Assembly: GCA_023515745.1 (NCBI GenBank)
Contig: JALECJ010000056.1
Span: forward strand, 372,001-436,000
DNA: 64,000 nt
Direction: 5' to 3'
From: Amoeboaphelidium protococcarum
Lineage: Eukaryota > Aphelidiomycota > Aphelidea
Shown here piece after piece: positions 10,240 to 22,286 of the stretch (position 1 is its first letter; every line of letters begins with the position of its first letter). A program made the position numbers and the translations under genes. Under the pieces are notes generated by a model, which searched no databases, was not told where the DNA came from, and saw only the letters and a program-made list of their open reading frames with translations.

Positions 10240-11982
10240 TCAATTTAATCTATTTTACTACGATGCCTACTGGATGGATGACGCCAGAGGACCCGTTATT
10301 AATTATTTAGAAACCGCCAGAACTTGAGTATGCAATGCATGCCGAACTGACTATGACTTTTAAACATTGTCTAGAATACCAAGAACACGCTCTTCCAATG
10401 GCTTCACAATCCTCTAGATTTATAGCAATAGTTTGAGCGCCACATTACCAAAAAGATCCGGTTTGAATTGACACAATTCATTTAGAACAACGACGATTAT
10501 ACCAAGATCATCCACAAAATATAAATTTTACGGGACCGCTGAGTCATCATAAAACTTTTATCGGTATTAGTATGGCCTCAACTCCAAGTAATTGATCATT
10601 TTGGTAATCTTTTTTAACAGAACATCTTATACCAACTTGATCAATGCTTCAGAATTGTGAATTCTAAACAAGTAACTAACCAAGAGAAATGAATTTAAAC
10701 GCACCTGCACTTGCGGAGACGTGAGAAGTTACCCTAAATCCAGTGTAACCAGAGTAGGACAACAGACTGCCAGCAATAATATCTCGGTCTCTGTAAGTTA
10801 TTTCTAATTCAAGACGCGTATTAACACGGCATTATTGTTCTCCATCAAAGCATCAATCACCTGGCCAAGACACTTTAAGTGTGCACTATACCGCAGGTTC
10901 AATTCACTAAAAATCTGCAATAATGTTCTGATACAGGACGCCCTGATTCCCACTAGAGATTAACATACACTATCAATAACTCGATCAACTTGCTACTTGT
11001 TATTTTGATGCTCAAACATTGTGCCTATTTTCATAATCAAATGAACTCGCAAGTTCTCAACTGCATTCATCAGAATCGCGGCAAATATCTCAAACATACC
11101 GATATCTCTGTATATGATAGCCTTGTGAGAGAAGATTTAGTCAAAATTATCCAAAAGCTACTCATAATCAAATTTCCGCAATGATAATACAGACCATGTA
11201 TCAGCAAGGAATCGAAGGGGACTACATCTTTTCAATCTAAGCCACTAATCAATAAGATCCAAATTCAGATACATTTCAGACTAGACAGACAGCTTGAGCA
11301 TATCAAGTAATTACTAACAGTCCATTTAAATATTTCCATCATTATTACCCATTTTGGTGTCGTTATCCTAATCATCATGTTAATTTAACGACTTGCTACT
11401 ACTAATGATACTCTAATCTATCACAGATACTGGCGCGTGGAGGAGACAATCAAGGTGAAAATAAAATGCACACAAAAGTGAAAAGCGTCCACTAAATAGC
11501 GGACAGTTGGGTAATCGGACTTCTGATAGAGAAGACACTTTTACATGCGCCAAGAACTTGTACCCAAATGGTATGACGCGCGAAAGCTTTGCATCATCTG
11601 AAGACTTTACCCTGCTACCACCAGTAGTTTCCCAGTCCAATAACTTGTCCACAAACGCTCTATAATCAAAACGCATTACAAAGTACACGACAAGCAACGA
11701 CTATTCCAGATTACCATCATTGAGCAGGATCTTGAACTATTCCAAATTCAAAACAGGTGGGCGTGATTGTTGCCGCAAGGATACAATGACTCGATCAATG
11801 CAAGTGTCAAATAGAGATAGTAGAGCATCACTCAGCGGTATCTGTGACATCGTGTGTAAAAGTTCATAGACGTGCTCCACCAAATCATCCAGCATGTCCT
11901 AATCATCAAGAACATCTTCAAATTAATTATAAAACAATGCAGGCTCATGCAACAACTTGATCAATGACTTTATGGCTTTCAT
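10240..11982 (-). CDS. Unrecognised all-helical protein, 580 aa
   Basis: A single open frame (TGA only) from Met 11982 to TGA 10240-10242. I do not recognise the family. It is nearly all amphipathic helix with leucine-rich stretches: SLIKLLHEPALFYNQFEDVL, FRPSLLCAFYFHLD-like segments around residues 155-185, and a low-complexity linker (QSIISSSKSLNQHDDQD) near 190-210. The C-terminal half resembles HEAT/ARM-type repeats (TLLQIFSELNLRYSAHLKCL, EALIKLVQDVLLKKITKMI). No transmembrane segment or signal is seen. A distant relation to NELF-B or THOC1-like helical scaffolds crossed my mind but is not supported well enough to claim. It lies downstream of the broken gene at 12182-13502, in the same orientation. 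Confidence 0.7.
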
Positions 11983-12181
11983 TTATAACTGTAATTGTAT
12001 ATAATAGAACGTGATTTATAGTTGATCAGTCGCCTTTAGAGAGAGATTAATTAAGACAAAAAGGAAAGATATATTACGCGAACTTGACAATTGCACTTCA
12101 TATATACAGTATATACTTCAAGCGGAGAATTTAAATTAATACATGCAGCCGAACGGGAGAAGATGTTACTCAAATATAAAT

Positions 12182-13502
12182 TCATTGTAAATAAGTCGAC
12201 AAATCCGCTTTCTTAACCGCAGGTTCAGATGAACCAGGACACTTGCCGGTTGTTTCAAATTGATTTAGCCACAATGTTGGATCATACAATTCTTCGTTGA
12301 CATGATTCTTTTTGATTAATTTCAATAATTTGATTAGACTGGCAAAACCTTTGTTATCACTAGCATTTCTACTATCACCATGCGGATAAACCATGAAAGA
12401 AACAAGTACTAGGTCACCAATTCCAAAGATGTAGTCGAATTGATCCATGCCGATTTGTTGATTTTCTTCATTTACCAATTTCGGAGGGCTTTGCATACCT
12501 GCTTTAAAGTCAAGTAGGATGTATCCGCTTTAATCGTCAACTTTGACCTTATAGAGCGGATCAAACGTATATTCTATCTAAAGCGGAAACTGTAAGGCAT
12601 TTTGTTTTGAAGCTGAAATAGCATCTGCAAAATCTGGCACGATCTTTAACGGATAATTACCATTCACATTGGACAGATGCACGCGTTTGGCGACGATTTT
12701 CTTGTCCTTGTCGAATCATTCTGACAACTTTCCAATTGTACCAACCATTAGCAGGCACACTTCATCATCATTGTAAACCAAGCGGTAGGTGAGTCTTATA
12801 TTTAACCTTGTAACATCAAACCAGGCAGACAATATTTGTAAATCGGCTGTTAAGTACATTTCTTAAAATTTTCTCGGCGTTCTTCAATATCGATTTAGGT
12901 AGACAGAGTCCTTTACTTCTTGTTCCAGTGATACAACTGACTTTTGCTTAACTCGTGGGTTTCAATCCTTTTGCGGATTAGCTTGACACTCAGGTTCAGA
13001 AGAGCCTTGGCAAGTTCAGCTGGGTGGATAAACACATTGTCGACACGATTGCGAGCAATTATCAAAATCATCTTAGTACACCATATCGCTGTTGAGCCTC
13101 AGGTCGAATAGATATCAAATATGGCTTTCTCCTGAAGAGAGCCTCATACGGACACCCCTCCCCCAAATGGATTAGATGAAGCGTGACGTTGTACATTTAT
13201 GATATGTTTGCTAGCATCATGTTGTCACTCCAATTATATTTCGATATTTATCCAGACAATCCGCTACATACATTGACAAGAGCATACCTATCGTCTTATT
13301 GCTAAGCTAGGCGACACGTAAAAGTCTGAGGACAGAATGGCGGCTTTCCGGGAACCAACTATATGCCTAACGTAGCAAGTAAATATTCAATGACAGAAAT
13401 TACAAACTCTTTACCAAATATCGCTCTAAAGGCTTAGCGGCATTCTATGGCCCAATCCCGAAGAATATGATTTATATTCATCAACGCCAGAACCAACGAA
13501 CT
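12182..13502 (-). pseudogene. Broken unknown gene: coding-like segments in three frames, in-frame TGA
   Basis: Three adjoining minus-strand open segments look like parts of one protein. The first spans about 13502-13068 (Met 13481; HILRDWAIECRQAF, NMMLANISQMYNVTLHLIHL). The second starts at 13071 in another frame (MILIIARNRVDNVF, AELAKALLNLSVKLI). The third runs 12859-12182 (LQILSAWFDVTRLNIRLTYR, FDYIFGIGDLVLVSFMV). The third is interrupted by a lone TGA at 12716-12718 in KLSE-stop-FDKDKK, where sense continues directly on both sides. No intron with the local signature repairs the joins. It could be a pseudogene, an assembly-error patch or a multi-exon gene I cannot resolve. Product not recognised. 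Confidence 0.5.
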
Positions 13503-13851
13503 ACTCAGATTTTCACTTCAAGGCAAATAATCACGTGAATATACTGAAGCAACCATAATGAATTTTATCGTCCCAACTTTTCCAGTTCAGACATCTCCCA
13601 CTACTGTACCTACACTACAATTGACTCCGTGATAATTGTTTCAACATGAGTTTATCCCTCTTACTAATTAGTCATCAATACAGGATCGCCCGGTCCGGTT
13701 CTTGCGTTCGTTTCCATCGTGAATGAATGGCGACGAGAGAAAACACGGCGGCGCTTTTATTCTCCTTTTACTTTCAATTCATAAAACAGGTGTTAATAAC
13801 TGTTGTTAAATTATTTCTTGATTAGTATCACATATCAACTTGAATTGTAAA
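13503..13851. other. Intergenic, upstream of CAP
   Basis: About 350 bp between the broken minus-strand gene and CAP/Srv2. A minus-strand GTGTAG occurs at 13610-13615, followed by a short open stretch beginning MSELEKLGRQ. It could be a first exon of the broken gene but cannot be joined convincingly. Otherwise nothing is seen. Confidence 0.4.
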
Positions 13852-15431
13852 ATGAGTGACTTGCCTGCATTGTTGAAGCGTTTGGAGACTGTTACTACTC
13901 GTCTGGAGGATTTATCTGCTAGAGGTGGAGTGTCTGCCGCATAAGCTAATGGTTAAAAGTCTGCTGTATCAGGTTCCGGTGCTGACTCTGGTGCTTCATC
14001 GCCTAGTATTGAGGCTTTCGATGAGATTGTCAATGGTCCAGTTAAGCAATTGGTGGAGCTGGGTAACAAGGTTGGTGGCTTGGTTGCTGAGCAGGTAAGT
14101 TTATTAGTTGTTGTTGTTTAATTGTGTATCGATTGTCGATATCAACATTATTATTTGAGTGTAGACTGCATGTTTTCAGAAGGCTTTTGAGGCTTAACGC
14201 CAATTGCTGGTGGCTGCTTCCAAGTCAAAGAAGCCGGATACTTAGACTTTCCAGTCTCTGCTGGCTCCAACCGCTGGCTTTATCAGTAAGATTTAGGAGC
14301 TGCGTGAGAAGAACCGCACCTCACCTCTGTTCAACCATCTGTCCACTCTGAGTGAAGGTGTGCCTGCTCTGAGCTGGGTGGCTGTTGAGCCAAAACCTGC
14401 TCCGTTTGTTGGTGAGATGAAGGATGCCTCTACATTCTACTCAAACCGTATCTTGAGCACTTACAAGGACAAGGAGCCTGTGCATGTTGACTTTGCCAAG
14501 GCTTTCGGTCAGGTGCTGGTTGACTTGCAGGCTTTTGTGAAGAAGTATCACACCACCGGTCTGGTGTGGAATGCTAATGGCGGTGATGCTAAGCAATTTG
14601 TTGGTGCATCTGCTGCTCCTTCAACTGCAACTTCTCAGCCTCAGTCTCAACAGGCGGCAGCATCCACTCCAGCTGCTTAGCAGGCTGCGTCCACCAAGCC
14701 AAGTGGAAACTTGTTTGCAGAACTGAACAAGGGCGGTGATATCACCTCCGGTCTCAAGAAGGTGGAAAAGAGTTAGATGACTCACAAGAATCCAGCTTTG
14801 CGTGCAGGAAGTGTTGTCAAATCCGAGGAAAGTGCTCCAGGTAAGTTTTATTATGTTTATGTATATAATAGTTTTATATATAATCTCATTCGTAGCCCCA
14901 TCCGCAGCATCCAACAAGGCCGGTGCTTCCCATTCCGCTCCAGCTCGTGGGCCTGCCAAATTTGCTCTGGAAGGTAACAAGTGGTTTGTGGAGAATTATG
15001 ACGGAAAGAAGGATATTGTGATTGAGAATGCTGAGATGAGACAAGGTGCTTACATCTTTGGCTGCAACAACTGTACCATCCAGATTAAGGGCAAGATTGG
15101 TGCTGTGACTGTGGACAGCTGTAAGAAGACTGCCGTTGTGGTTGAGAATGTCGTGTCCTCATTCGATGTTGTCAACTGCAAGTCTTTGTAGGCCCAGATT
15201 CTTGGACGTGCACCTACTGCAGTGATTGACAAGACTGATGGTTTGAACTTGTTCTTGTCCAAGGAGTGTTTGGATATCGAGATTTTCACTGCCAAGAGTA
15301 GTGAGTTAAACGTGTCCATCCCACCACCTAAGGAGGGCCAAGATTTCATTGAGAAACCGCTGGCTGAGCAGATGAAGACCACTATCGTCAATGGTGGAAT
15401 CAAGACTGAAATTGTGGAGCACAAGGGATGA
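13852..15431 (+). CDS. SRV2: Cyclase-associated protein (CAP/Srv2)
   Basis: CAP recycles cofilin-bound ADP-actin and, in fungi, binds adenylyl cyclase; it acts in the cytosol and cortical actin. 484 aa in three exons with introns 14095-14164 and 14841-14895. The N-terminal coiled coil is MSDLPALLKRLETVTTRLED. The helical-folded domain includes REKNRTSPLFNHLSTLSEG and ALSWVAVEPKPAPFVGEM. A Gln/Ala/Ser linker follows in place of long polyproline, then the beta-helical actin-binding C-domain (WFVENYDGKKDIVIENAEMR, FGCNNCTIQIKGK) and a final VEHKG. An in-frame AG inside TGTTTTCAG, 15 bp past the first acceptor, would also splice. The local GTGTAG rule favours 14164. Confidence 0.95.
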
Positions 15432-15608
15432 GTATGTAATGCTCACCTGCTTTGTGATGAAATGATATTTTGTGAACCAGGAAGTAATTAAGTTGATAAT
15501 TTTGGATTGAAAGTGAAAAAATGTTTCCTTTATACTTAACTTTTATTTCTTATAATATTTAAAGACTCCATTTGATATATACAAGAGACGCTTAAAAGGA
15601 CAATTAAA

Positions 15609-16079
15609 TCATTGATCTTTCGTATCTTCAGGCGCGTTACCTTCAGACTCCAACTGACGCAATTCAAACTTTTACCGAGCCTACCGAAATAGCTCAGCCT
15701 ACTTTTCAGCCAGCTCCTCCTCCGTCATACCGCCCATTTTATCAGCTATGCCAGCGATTGAGCCGCCCTTCCTCCGCTCACCTTTAGCCTTCGCCTCCTT
15801 CTTGTGTTCATCCAGCAGTGACTCCAACTCTTGATTAAAGTTTCCAAATCCCAGCTATTCCAGAGCCTCAGTGATGTGCTGTGGCAGAATGACCTTCTTT
15901 GTCGATTTACTGCACACATCATTAGCCTGGGTGGTGAGCAGATGTATGAACTCGGTAAGACAGTCCTAAATCACATCCCTTGCCTCCTACGAGCATTTAA
16001 CACCATCAGGCAGGTAATCCGCAATCAGCTTCGATATAGTAGCTTTCGGTAGACTCAAATCCTCATTCGCTTGCTCCAT
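15609..16079 (-). CDS. DR1: DR1 / NC2-beta histone-fold transcription repressor
   Basis: The beta subunit of negative cofactor 2 pairs with DRAP1/Bur6, binds TBP on DNA and blocks TFIIA/TFIIB. 156 aa, single exon. The histone fold starts at the N-terminus: EDLSLPKATISKLIADYLPD, ARDVIQDCLTEFIHLLTTQA, NDVCSKSTKKVILPQHITEA, then LGF. A charged helix follows (HKKEAKAKGERRKGG), and the C-terminal helix has AEKQAELFRQARQKFELRQ. It is convergent with CAP (177 bp between stops) and divergent from the MoCF-domain gene. A (GA)n run at 16194-16207 lies in the shared promoter. Confidence 0.93.
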
Positions 16080-16368
16080 ATTTTATTACTTTTTGTATTT
16101 TATTACACTAGAGCAGAATATAGTCAATCGATTAATAGACTTAGTATTCGATAACTAACAATCAACCTGATGGCTAACAATTCAGCGTTAATTGAGAGAG
16201 AGAGAGAAAGGACACGTGTCGAGGGGAAACTTTAACAGAGCTTTACCGCGTCGTCACAGCGACAGTCTCTCCATTCTTTATACAGCGTGACCATCTATAA
16301 AATTGCGCATAGTTATTGATTGAAGTATCTAGCAATTACCAAAAGCTCGAGTAGTATTAAGTATATAA

Positions 16369-17334
16369 ATGAATCAGTAAGTGTGTAGAGTCCGATCGCT
16401 TATTATTGGAACTGAGATATTGACGGGAAAGACTAGGGATATCAACAGTCATGTGGTGAGTAAACTTTGCACTCAGTATGGATTGTTTCATGATAGATCT
16501 GTGACTGTACACGATACGTATGAGGATATTAGAGAGGCTATCGATTATTTGACTGTTCTGAATGGCAGCGATAGTTAATAGATGAATCTAATCATAACGG
16601 CTGGTGGTTGTGGGCCTACGCATGATGATATTACGTACGAGTCTGTGGCCAAATATACTGGCGATAGACTTGAACATCATTAGCCTACAATGAACAGGAT
16701 GGCGCACTACATGGCATTGAAGAACAGTGCGCTGAATGAAGGTCGCAAAAGAATGGCTCTATTCCCCTCTAAGAGTATGACGTGGTATATGTGCAATCCA
16801 CATAGTGGCGATCTGCAGCGAAATGAGTTAGCTGACAAGAGCGTATTGAATTAAGGAGAATACTTGTCAAACTTTAACTAATACTTGACGCCTACTTCTC
16901 AGCGATAATAATAATAAAACAATCCACTTTACTGGGTACCGGTTGTGATGACGCGTTTGTAATCCAACTTTACTATGCTCACTCTGCCTGGTATTCCATC
17001 ATTATTTGAGACTATGCTGAACGGATGTTTGCCTTTTTTGATTGATAAATAGATGATCACGTCCACCAAGAGGCATCATATTCGAATGAAATGTGACATG
17101 ATGGAGGGAGATATTGCCGATAGACTGCGAGAGTGTCAGCGACTATTTGAGAATTAGGTGTAGATTGGCAGCTATCCTCAATGGTCTCTCCACAGTAATG
17201 ATGATGTGCATAAATAATAGACGAGCCATAAGGTAATGTTGACTTTTACTGCTGCTAATGAAGAGATAATCAAACAGTGTATTGATTACCTTAGTAAGAA
17301 TGGTATCACACTATACAGCGATAATGACTAATGA
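16369..17334 (+). CDS. MoCF/CinA-like molybdopterin-binding domain protein
   Basis: 321 aa, single exon. The N-terminal domain has the MoaB/MogA/CinA hallmarks: [20 protein letters not shown] near residues 9-28 and [20 protein letters not shown] near residues 75-94, followed by [20 protein letters not shown]. In eukaryotes this domain is found alone or fused to FAD synthase (FLAD1), where it has pyrophosphatase activity. No FAD synthase domain is attached here, so the reaction is not settled. A Gln run (QRQQQQNN) is written almost wholly with TAA. Start Met 16369 gives [14 protein letters not shown]. It is convergent with MCTS1, with 46 bp between stops. Confidence 0.82.
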
Positions 17335-17380
17335 TATCAAAATTGTAAAAAATATGAACTTTACTAGTACCGCGATATTA

Positions 17381-17965
17381 TCATTTCAGGACAGGATTGT
17401 TAAATAACTCATCGCCAATGTGATGCAAAGTCTCTATACCAGTATCTTTATTGACAGACCGTATCTCTTCAATTGACTTGCTCAACTGCCCGATGGCACA
17501 CGCGTGTTATTTACCCTCAGCCATCACTGCTACTATAGTTCCCACTGACCAATTGCTTTTCTCATCATCGCCATCGGGTAGTCGACCACCTTTACTCGTA
17601 AGTCCGACACACATAATCGGTGCTCCATTAACTATATGTCTAATGGCGCCCTTGTCAATTTGCACCTACTTGAGCATCCATGGGAATCTATGCAACAGTC
17701 GCAGCGTCGGAATCCAATCTCCATCAAAAGAGTTCCAGAATAGGAATTCATCTTCTTACAGGGACAGTGATTTCGCAGTAGTATCAACATCATTACTATC
17801 ATCTTCTCTGCGCACTAGTAACAGACTTACATTGAGCATATTACATTTACACACAATCACAGTGTTCTTCTTGGATGCAGGTACAAGGAGATCAAGTTCA
17901 GCTGGTCGCAGATCATACTACTACTGCAATTTCTACCGGAGTTATTTAACGTGAGAGTTTTTCAT
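17381..17965 (-). CDS. TMA20: MCTS1/Tma20, PUA-domain ribosome-recycling factor
   Basis: MCTS1/Tma20 with DENR/Tma22 removes deacylated tRNA from 40S subunits and promotes reinitiation. 194 aa, close to the family's about 181 aa. The N-terminal MCT domain has [16 protein letters not shown] and then [20 protein letters not shown]. The PUA domain has [50 protein letters not shown], then [19 protein letters not shown]. The Met at 17963-17965 starts MKNSHVKQLRQKLQQQY, where most Gln are TAA/TAG. No truncation is seen. Confidence 0.95.
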
Positions 17966-18641
17966 ATTAGTCTAACTGCTAATATCCTCCTTCGGATTAA
18001 ACTTTTTAAAAAGCATAATTATAACTTTTAATGTAGATTGCTTACAATGGTTTAAATTCGCGTTTCTTTAATTTACAGCGATTAATAAGGGAAGAACTGT
18101 TCAAGACAATGTTGAGTAGAAGAGAGCGAAAGAGAGAGAGAGAGAGAATGCTCTTAGAACGTTCCTTTGAGTGAATGAATCAGTCAAGCACGCGCCTTCA
18201 TGGTATTCTTCACTGAAAAATACGACAAAATGCAGATTTAACGAGAAAGACTTGTCCACATCTCTTCGTTTCGTCGCGTGTTGTTGGACATCTCTTAATT
18301 GAGTTTGATCCGATTTTGTCCACTCGGGACAGAATAGGCACTCACACTCGATCTCCCAGCGTAAGCCAATTTTATGTGCAATTTTTGGTTGGAAAATTAC
18401 TTTTGAGATAATCTATTTAGAATTAATACTTAAAATGGTGTCGCTAAAGCTCCAAGCCTCGTGCGCTAAGTGTAACTTTATTGAAGCTCCTCTCTCTCTC
18501 GTCCGCTCGCTCTTCTCTCTCTCTCTCTTTCTTTCCTTTCAAGTCAACAATTTTTAGCTTATCGCTGTTGTTTATTTTTGCGACTTTAATCGAATCTCAA
18601 CATCTCATCCATATATTGTAATTGAATAAACAGTGATCAAA
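17966..18641. repeat. Intergenic MCTS1/RSC7 with GA and CT microsatellites
   Basis: 676 bp between divergent starts. It carries a (GA)n run at about 18130-18147 and a long pyrimidine-rich CT tract at about 18488-18540 that lies 100-150 bp upstream of the RSC7 ATG. No coding frame is seen. Confidence 0.6.
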
Positions 18642-20159
18642 ATGAATGTCAAGAGAAGACCTGGAAGACCGAGAAAGTACTTTAAAAGCGAGGAACCGGG
18701 GGATGATGATGTTGACGTGATTCAGTAGAAGCAGGAGGAAGAGGAGATGTCGGACGATGATGGGGATGGAGAGGATGCTCTATAGAGAATCAAAATTACT
18801 CCTAAATTGGCTGCAGAGATTTGGGATGATGAATTCAGTGGGGATGGTAGAGTGGATGAGAATGGAGATATTGTGGAGCCGGAGAAGAAGGAGTTTAGGA
18901 TTAGAACGTTTATTCTGAGGCGCAGAGATGCTAATAGAAAGTATTGTCTAGTTTTGGATATGGCCCGTCTGGTATTTGGGATAGACTCTCATAGATTCTT
19001 GCGTGCTAATCCAGACTTTAAGCGTCTTATACTGAGTGTGAAGGAACGTGATGATATGATCAAGATGTAGATTATACACCCGAACATGCGTTAGCGTAAT
19101 GTAGCCGTCACTTCAGTGGTTAATGCTTATAAACTGTATGGTGGTAAACTGATTAGAAAGATTCTGAAAGAGGGAGATAGAACTGCGCAGGATCAGACTG
19201 AGATTGAAGATTTGAAATCATTCCATTCCAATGTTGGTCAACTCTCAGGACTTCTGAAGGATCCTTCACTTGTGCAACAACCTGGTCAGGATTGGATCTA
19301 TTAGATTGCCAAGTCCACTTTTGCGTATAATCAGAAGCTAAAATTGGATAGAGAGTAGCGACTTAATGGTGGAGCTAGTGGACAGTAGGATGCTCAATTG
19401 TAACAACATTTACAGTCAATCACCTCATAGATTTCCAAGCGTAAACGTCGCTCATCTTCCAGAGAGTCTGATGATATCTCGGATTTAAATGATGATCATG
19501 TGGCCACAGCCTCTGGTGATGGAAGTATGACGCTGGTGGAATAAGATTAGATTGCAGAGGGTTATGGGCGCGGAAGTAGCAGAAGAAGAGTAAATTATGC
19601 AGAGTAGAGCATTGATATCGACGACGACGATGATGATGATGACGACCAGATGGAGGATGAAGAATCGTCTCTGTTGTACGATGATGAAGATGATAGCGAA
19701 GATTCTGATAGTGGTGGTGGTGGTGCTTAGAGACGTAAAAGTAGAGGACGTGGTCGTGAGAACGAGAGATTGAGCAGTTAGAGGCTTCCCGTTGACTTCC
19801 CACGCAAACCTTAGCCTTAGTAGAGTCAGTTTGGTTATTACGATCCTCACACTAATATTATGTTAGTGCCGCGTGATGTATGTATCACTAATGTGCAAGT
19901 CCATACATTGCCAATTACAAAGTCAGATCTAGAAAGTGGTAAGACTTCAAATGTGCATGCTATTGATAAAAATTTGGTTCTTGCTGGCGGCACAGTGAAC
20001 TAGAATGCTTTTGAGCGTGCGGCTTTGAATGTTCCGCATTGGATTGCTAGTAAAATGCAATAAGCCTCCAAGAAGAGTCATCTCTATCCATTGGCGTTAT
20101 AGAACGGTTAATATCAAAGTAATGTGTCGATATTTAACCGTCGCTTTGGATAGCAATGA
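18642..20159 (+). CDS. RSC7/Swp82 (Npl6) family chromatin-remodelling subunit
   Basis: Members are accessory subunits of the fungal RSC and SWI/SNF complexes, which slide and evict nucleosomes. 505 aa, single exon. An AT-hook-like start (KRRPGRPRKYF) and an acidic stretch precede the family domain from about residue 84: FRIRTFILRRRDANRKYCLV, GIDSHRFLRANPDFKRLIL, RNVAVTSVVNAYKLYGGKLI. Then come a Gln-rich linker, a long Asp/Glu run near residue 325, a basic Arg/Gly/Ser patch and a conserved-looking C-terminal block (YDPHTNIMLVPRDVCITNVQ, GTVNQNAFERAALNVPHWI). The family is essentially fungal, which matters for placing the organism. RSC7 and Swp82 are not separated here. Confidence 0.85.
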
Positions 20160-20405
20160 CTATCGAAATGACAACCAGAAATGTGTTTATTGACAAGAAC
20201 TAATAAATTTATTGAGTATAGTTTCCTTTAAATGTTCAAATATCACACATTCCAGATTGAAGTGACAACAATAGACATTACGATAATGCGTGATCACTCC
20301 CTAAAAACACTAGTGTTAACACGCCTTGCTAGTTAAGGACCTGGAGTATATGTGAGCGATTTATTGACCATCCGTAAACTGCCTTGATACTAATCGTTAA
20401 GGATA

Positions 20406-22286
20406 TCACTTTTTAGTCTTACCCTTTTTGCCTTTTAATCCGGACGCATACTTTTCAATTTCTTCACCTTCAATCTACACCAATTTGCCTTCAGACAACC
20501 AAAAAATCTGAGTGGACACTTCCTGAATGAAGGATACATCATGAGACACGATAACTATACCACCCTCAAATTTCTATAGACTTTCAGACAATGCTTCGAG
20601 AGCATCCAAATCAAGATGACTGTTTGGCTCATCAAGCAGGAGGAGTGATGGACTTGACAGAGTCAGTTCAGCAAAAGCATACACCACTCTTTGTCCTCCT
20701 GAAAGTTTGCCTATTGGTACATCCACAGCTAGAGCATTTGCACCAAGACCAAAAGAGCCTAGGTGATTCCGTAATTAAACTTGGCTAATCTCCGGATACT
20801 ATTTAGACAATCGAGTCACTGCATTATCCGTCTCTTTACCTAACTCCTTCACGTAATCTTACTTGAAGTATCCAACTTTATTACTCCTCACATTGATACT
20901 TCCGCGGCTAGGATGCCACTGACTGGCAATAAGGTTTAATAGAGTAGATTTACCTTGACCATTCGCACCACAAATAGCAACGCACTCTCCAGCCTCCACA
21001 TTGAACGTGATGCTCTCCAACTTAAACAATATATTTCCGGTCTTATCCTTACGTTCAAATCCAACATCTTCAACCACAAGCAATGGACCATTAAATCTAG
21101 GTAGAATAGGAGTGGGTATTGAGAACTTTAATTTACTCTAAGAGAGCTCATCCTGCTCGTGCTCAACCTCCCCCAGCTTTTGATCAAAATAACCGACTCT
21201 ATCTCTATTCAACTTAAATCTATGGCCCTTTTCGTTCCTCAATACACCAGTTCTCTCCTCCAATTTAACCTTCCTCGACGCGACCTATTTCATTTTCTTG
21301 TCATCTCCTCTCTTCTTTGCGTCACTGGCATTCTTCTTTATACTGCTTTCCATAGCAGCTCTCTTACGATCAAGCTGATCTTACAACCGCTCTGCATACA
21401 GCTCCTTATCAGTAATAGTTTCAATGTATTAGTCGTAATTGCCTTTGTAATATTCCAGTTATTTGTTCTTGAATACAACAATTCTCTGCGCTACCGCATT
21501 CAAAAAAGATCTATTGTGACTAACCATGAGGATTGTGATATCTGCCAACTTGCTACTGATAGCTTTCTATAACCATATTATACCGGCAATATCAAGATGA
21601 TTAGTAGGTTCATCCAGAAGGAGCACATCCGGCTGATACAGGATCGCTTTAGCCAGCTGCACTCGCATCTTCCAACCACCCGATAAAGAGCTGAGCGGAC
21701 GTTCCATCATTTCATCAGTAATCTTCAGGGACTTGGCCACTTCCTTAACCTTGGCCGGATCAACCTGATCTAAATCGTCAAGCAGCTGTAATTCCGGTTC
21801 AGTCTTGCTGTTATCCAAAGCCATCTTACCCAATTTCTCAGCCATCTATCTCGCCTCCTTACCTCTGGCACGAGATCGCAGTTCAGCCAAATGCTCCCAC
21901 CGCGTCTTCTCATCTACCGACCAGTCCCAGCCGAACGGAGTTTTCAACATCTCTTCCTGTACAGTGATGCTATTAGAATCTGACTAATTAACTACCTCAT
22001 CATTATCGTCAGAATCTAGAGTCTAACTGATCATCATGATGCGCATCTAATCACGAACATTAGGACTCAATAGAATACCAGAAGCCAGGCACTTTAACAA
22101 TATCGATTTACCAACTCCATTACGTCCAAGTAGACCGTAATGAACGCCAGCATTCAATTGGAGGTGAGCATCCTGCAGCAAAATTCTCTCACCCACAGCA
22201 ATCTGGACGCCCTTCAAATCAATTCCATAATCTGTCTCTGCAAATCGAGAAGTTTACGAGGTTGCAGTAATATGCTCCACAATCAT
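20406..22286 (-). CDS. ABC-F ATPase (translation factor type)
   Basis: Soluble ABC-F proteins (Gcn20, Arb1, New1 relatives) bind ribosomes and use two ATPase cassettes without membrane domains. 626 aa, single exon; a TGA lies directly before Met 22286. Cassette 1 has Walker A GRNGVGKS (about residues 53-60), the signature [15 protein letters not shown] and Walker [14 protein letters not shown] charged linker is rich in Lys/Arg ([20 protein letters not shown]). Cassette 2 has GANGQGKST (about residues 438-446), the signature [19 protein letters not shown] and [19 protein letters not shown]. The tail is Lys-rich. The Gcn20 N-terminal extension is absent; the length is nearer Arb1, but the paralogue is not certain. 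Confidence 0.9.

Noticed and set aside
14165..14179. Alternative CAP acceptor at TTTTCAG
   Set aside because: In frame, but the GTGTAG acceptor 15 bp upstream matches the other introns.
14621..14980. Minus-strand open frame of 119 codons across CAP intron 2
   Set aside because: It is antisense to a well-supported gene and spans an intron, with no likeness to a family.
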